A DNA stretch of 64,000 bases from Ascidia mentula (lineage: Eukaryota > Chordata > Ascidiacea > Phlebobranchia > Ascidiidae), in assembly GCA_947561715.1 (NCBI GenBank), contig OX387201.1, forward strand, positions 10,740,001 to 10,804,000. The letters run 5' to 3'. This document shows positions 62,301 through 64,000 of the stretch, in pieces. Made by a program: the position numbers and the translations under genes. Positions within the stretch are counted from its first letter, which is position 1. Every line of letters begins with the position of its first letter. The notes beneath the pieces are model-generated. The model made no database searches. It was not told the DNA's origin and saw nothing but the letters and a program-made list of their open reading frames with translations.

Positions 62301-62840
62301 CACATTGCATCTTATTGTAGCAATTATTGCTGGATCCGTCCTTGTACTCATTGTCATTGCTGTCGTCTTCTTCTGCAAAAAGTAAGTCGGAACATTGAGA
62401 TTAAATCAATTGTCAGTTTTTTATATGGTCCGACACACAAAATTAGATCAATTCAGTAGGAACAAAATTTTGCAAAAAAGCAACGAATTTGGAAACTCGT
62501 ATCATGTTATGTTAAAATTTTTTTGTATCGAAACTACGCTACGAGTAGAAAAACTATGAGGAAATAATTTCGTGTCCTGGTGTTCAAAAGAAACAAACCA
62601 GGTGTTGTGAGGTTCTTTTCTTGCTCAGGCGCAACCACAAGTTCCGCTCGTCGAAGATGGACTTTGAGAAGTTTGCGATGTTGCCAACAAGTGCTCTGAG
62701 GTGTAACAGTGTCTACCCACCCTCCATACATAAAACATACATTGATCCGACCACATACGAAGATCCGAACCGAGCAGTGCTTGATTTCACCAAAGAAATC
62801 GATGCAAGTTACATATCGATTGAAGAGGTGATTGGTGGAG
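50363..62840 (+). CDS. Eph receptor tyrosine kinase (Eph-C), 5' part to kinase start
   Basis: Fourteen exons: 50363-50444, 52423-52487, 53906-54063, 54139-54262, 55252-55362, 55525-55683, 55901-56021, 59420-59575, 60200-60308, 61024-61168, 61417-61507, 61771-61994, 62188-62381 and 62629-62840. They total 1951 bases (650 codons plus one base), with GT-AG junctions and matching phases throughout. The product is a membrane receptor for ephrins that signals in contact-dependent cell guidance. Order: signal peptide (1-27), ephrin-binding domain (about 28-233), Cys-rich region (234-325), FN3-1 (about 326-440), FN3-2 (441-535), transmembrane helix (about 557-577), juxtamembrane with Tyr617 and Tyr623 in the [11 protein letters not shown] motif, and the kinase opening IEEVIGGG. 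The kinase and SAM exons must lie right of the window. No lesion is seen. Confidence 0.95.
52423..55683 (+). CDS. Eph-C ephrin-binding domain exons
   Basis: Exons 2-6 encode the jelly-roll domain: [89 protein letters not shown] and [10 protein letters not shown]. Exon 2 has the 65-base length typical of vertebrate Eph genes. Splits after FEFTI, after YIK and after ALQ differ from the splits in the minus-strand Eph copies. Confidence 0.93.
55901..59575 (+). CDS. Eph-C Cys-rich region exons 7-8
   Basis: Exon 7 encodes [22 protein letters not shown] and ends MCQ; exon 8 encodes [34 protein letters not shown] and ends ACT. The Cys spacing matches the sushi/EGF-like part of Eph receptors that mediates receptor clustering. 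Exon 8 lacks the 13-residue insertion found in Eph-B exon 7. The 3.4-kb intron between them holds no recognised gene. Confidence 0.93.
60200..61994 (+). CDS. Eph-C fibronectin type III exons 9-12
   Basis: FN3-1: [29 protein letters not shown], the paired CxxC motifs (IECSRC, DCVPC), [16 protein letters not shown]3-2: [42 protein letters not shown]. Exon 9 (109 bases) has the same length and phases as Eph-B exon 8. Confidence 0.93.
62188..62840 (+). CDS. Eph-C transmembrane and juxtamembrane exons 13-14
   Basis: Exon 13 finishes FN3-2 ([15 protein letters not shown]) and encodes a single hydrophobic helix of about 21 residues ([21 protein letters not shown]) followed by Cys-Lys-Lys as stop-transfer. 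Exon 14 encodes the juxtamembrane segment with the two conserved regulatory tyrosines in [11 protein letters not shown], then [19 protein letters not shown], the opening of the kinase glycine loop. These tyrosines dock SH2 proteins and hold the kinase inactive until phosphorylated (family knowledge). Confidence 0.95.
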
Positions 62841-64000
62841 GTAAGCACTGCGTAACACAACACATAACCTTTGTTTATTGAGCTTGCAACTGTCTGTCAT
62901 CAATCACTCGTTAGATGAAACAATTTAACCTCGCATGGATTGAGTGATTTGCCGTTTATTCATTCTGAGTGAAAAACGCCAACAGAAAACTGATGGAACT
63001 GCTTTCGCGTAAAAAACGTGTCAGGTAGATTTACTTGTAGCGTGATTTGCAACACAAAATACTTCATCGAAATATATTACTTCCAATCAACCTTATTACA
63101 TCGCTACCATCTGATACTTTTGCGACACTTTCACAAACCTAGTTTGTCAATGAATTTCGTGCTTATCCGGTTTGCTTTTGGTAATATTTTACAAAACGAA
63201 TGGATGTATGATTAGAAAGTAAAAGGAATCTTATTGTCACCCACATTCAGGCGCCCAATATTCAAGCGTGGCTAAAAATCGAAAACTAGAGATTTGTGAA
63301 CGATGCGTGAAGAGAATCTATAATCTGTGTCGTATTGTCAACGCTACGTTAAATCCTATTGATTGCTTTCACAGCGCGCATTGTTCAGGTGCCGTCTCCA
63401 AGCGCTTGGCATCAGATACAGAAGTCGAATAAAGCGTTTGTGCTTTTAGTCCCACCCCCTTCCTGTCTAATAAAAAAAACATTAAATTATGTGGTGATCA
63501 TAATATAGATAAGGATGTTGTCCAAAGCGTTTTGTTTGTTATTCGAATAAATTCGATGGGTTCAAACCACGAAATCCTGGGTCAGCAGAAAATTGTTCGG
63601 GCGCGTTTTCTGGTATGTGGGACTGCTTGTTATAACAAGCAAATAACCAATGTGCAGGTGCATCACGACCCTTCGCCATCAGATAAGCAAATTGACTCAA
63701 ACGCAGCTTGTTTGCGGTGAAGTTACGTTTTTCAAACCAAACATTTTTTAACTGCTTCGTTAGTATGATAAAATGCACACAACGCAAACATGGCTGATGT
63801 ATCCAATCCTAATGTGTCAATAACAAAATGTGATTGATGTATGTGAGTTATGTTTGCAAGATTGCTTTTAATCTCAAGAGTGCATTGAACTGTACTTCCT
63901 TTCATGTTGGCTGACTGCGCTTTCACTGGTGCTTGCTTCCCGATTGATGTTGGCTCAAAGAATCCGATGAAATATCTCCTCGTCATGTGAAACATGGCAT
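62841..64000. other. Eph-C intron 14, partial
   Basis: No continuation of the kinase domain was found before the window end, so the next exon lies further right. Open frames here, such as 63532-63787, are unsupported on both strands. Confidence 0.6.

Noticed and set aside
63540..63570. GGTTCAAACC resembling a tRNA B box
   Set aside because: No A box, acceptor stem or cloverleaf could be formed around it.

Overview
The window is animal nuclear DNA. Its genes are short exons with GT-AG junctions and consistent phases, set in long AT-rich introns. The families are chordate-like or metazoan: Eph receptor tyrosine kinases, betaine-homocysteine S-methyltransferase (BHMT) and an immunoglobulin (Ig) domain protein, plus a LINE fragment and a hAT-like element. 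Compact AT-rich introns and an Eph cluster fit a tunicate such as Ciona. That is inference, and the species cannot be fixed from the sequence. Exon models below were built by hand from splice sites, reading phase and family similarity.

The layout is dominated by a tandem segmental duplication. Positions 1-13872 (copy A) match 27095-46687 (copy B) along almost their whole length, with small indels. The A/B junction is at 13872/13873, and copy B spans about 32.8 kb (13873-46687). Each copy carries, on the minus strand, the 5' exons of an Eph gene (A: 2158-4413; B: 29252-31507) followed on the right by two BHMT genes, called here BHMT1 and BHMT2. Copy B also contains Eph exons 7-11 (25245 down to 16107) and a complete three-Ig secreted-protein gene (14073-15928). 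The equivalents in copy A would lie left of the window.

Only one of the four BHMT genes reads as intact: BHMT1 of copy B (32232-35107, 364 codons). Each other copy is broken in its own way. BHMT1-A has a 10-bp frameshift and has lost exons 6-7. BHMT2-A is cut in exon 1 by the duplication junction. BHMT2-B has lost exon 5, which encodes the zinc-binding Cys pair, and has a hAT-like hairpin element in its place. A fifth BHMT relic lies at 48039-48240. A 2.4-kb unit containing the last BHMT2 exon is single in copy A but present three times in copy B (37024-44496).

The right part holds a separate Eph gene on the plus strand (50363-62840, running off the window). It encodes a signal peptide, ligand-binding domain, Cys-rich region, two FN3 repeats, a transmembrane helix, the juxtamembrane tyrosines and the first residues of the kinase. 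The minus-strand Eph of copy B has a full ligand-binding and Cys-rich ectodomain, but no transmembrane or kinase exon is visible before the junction. It may encode a kinase-less receptor or decoy, or be a truncated duplicate. This is the most interesting open question in the window.
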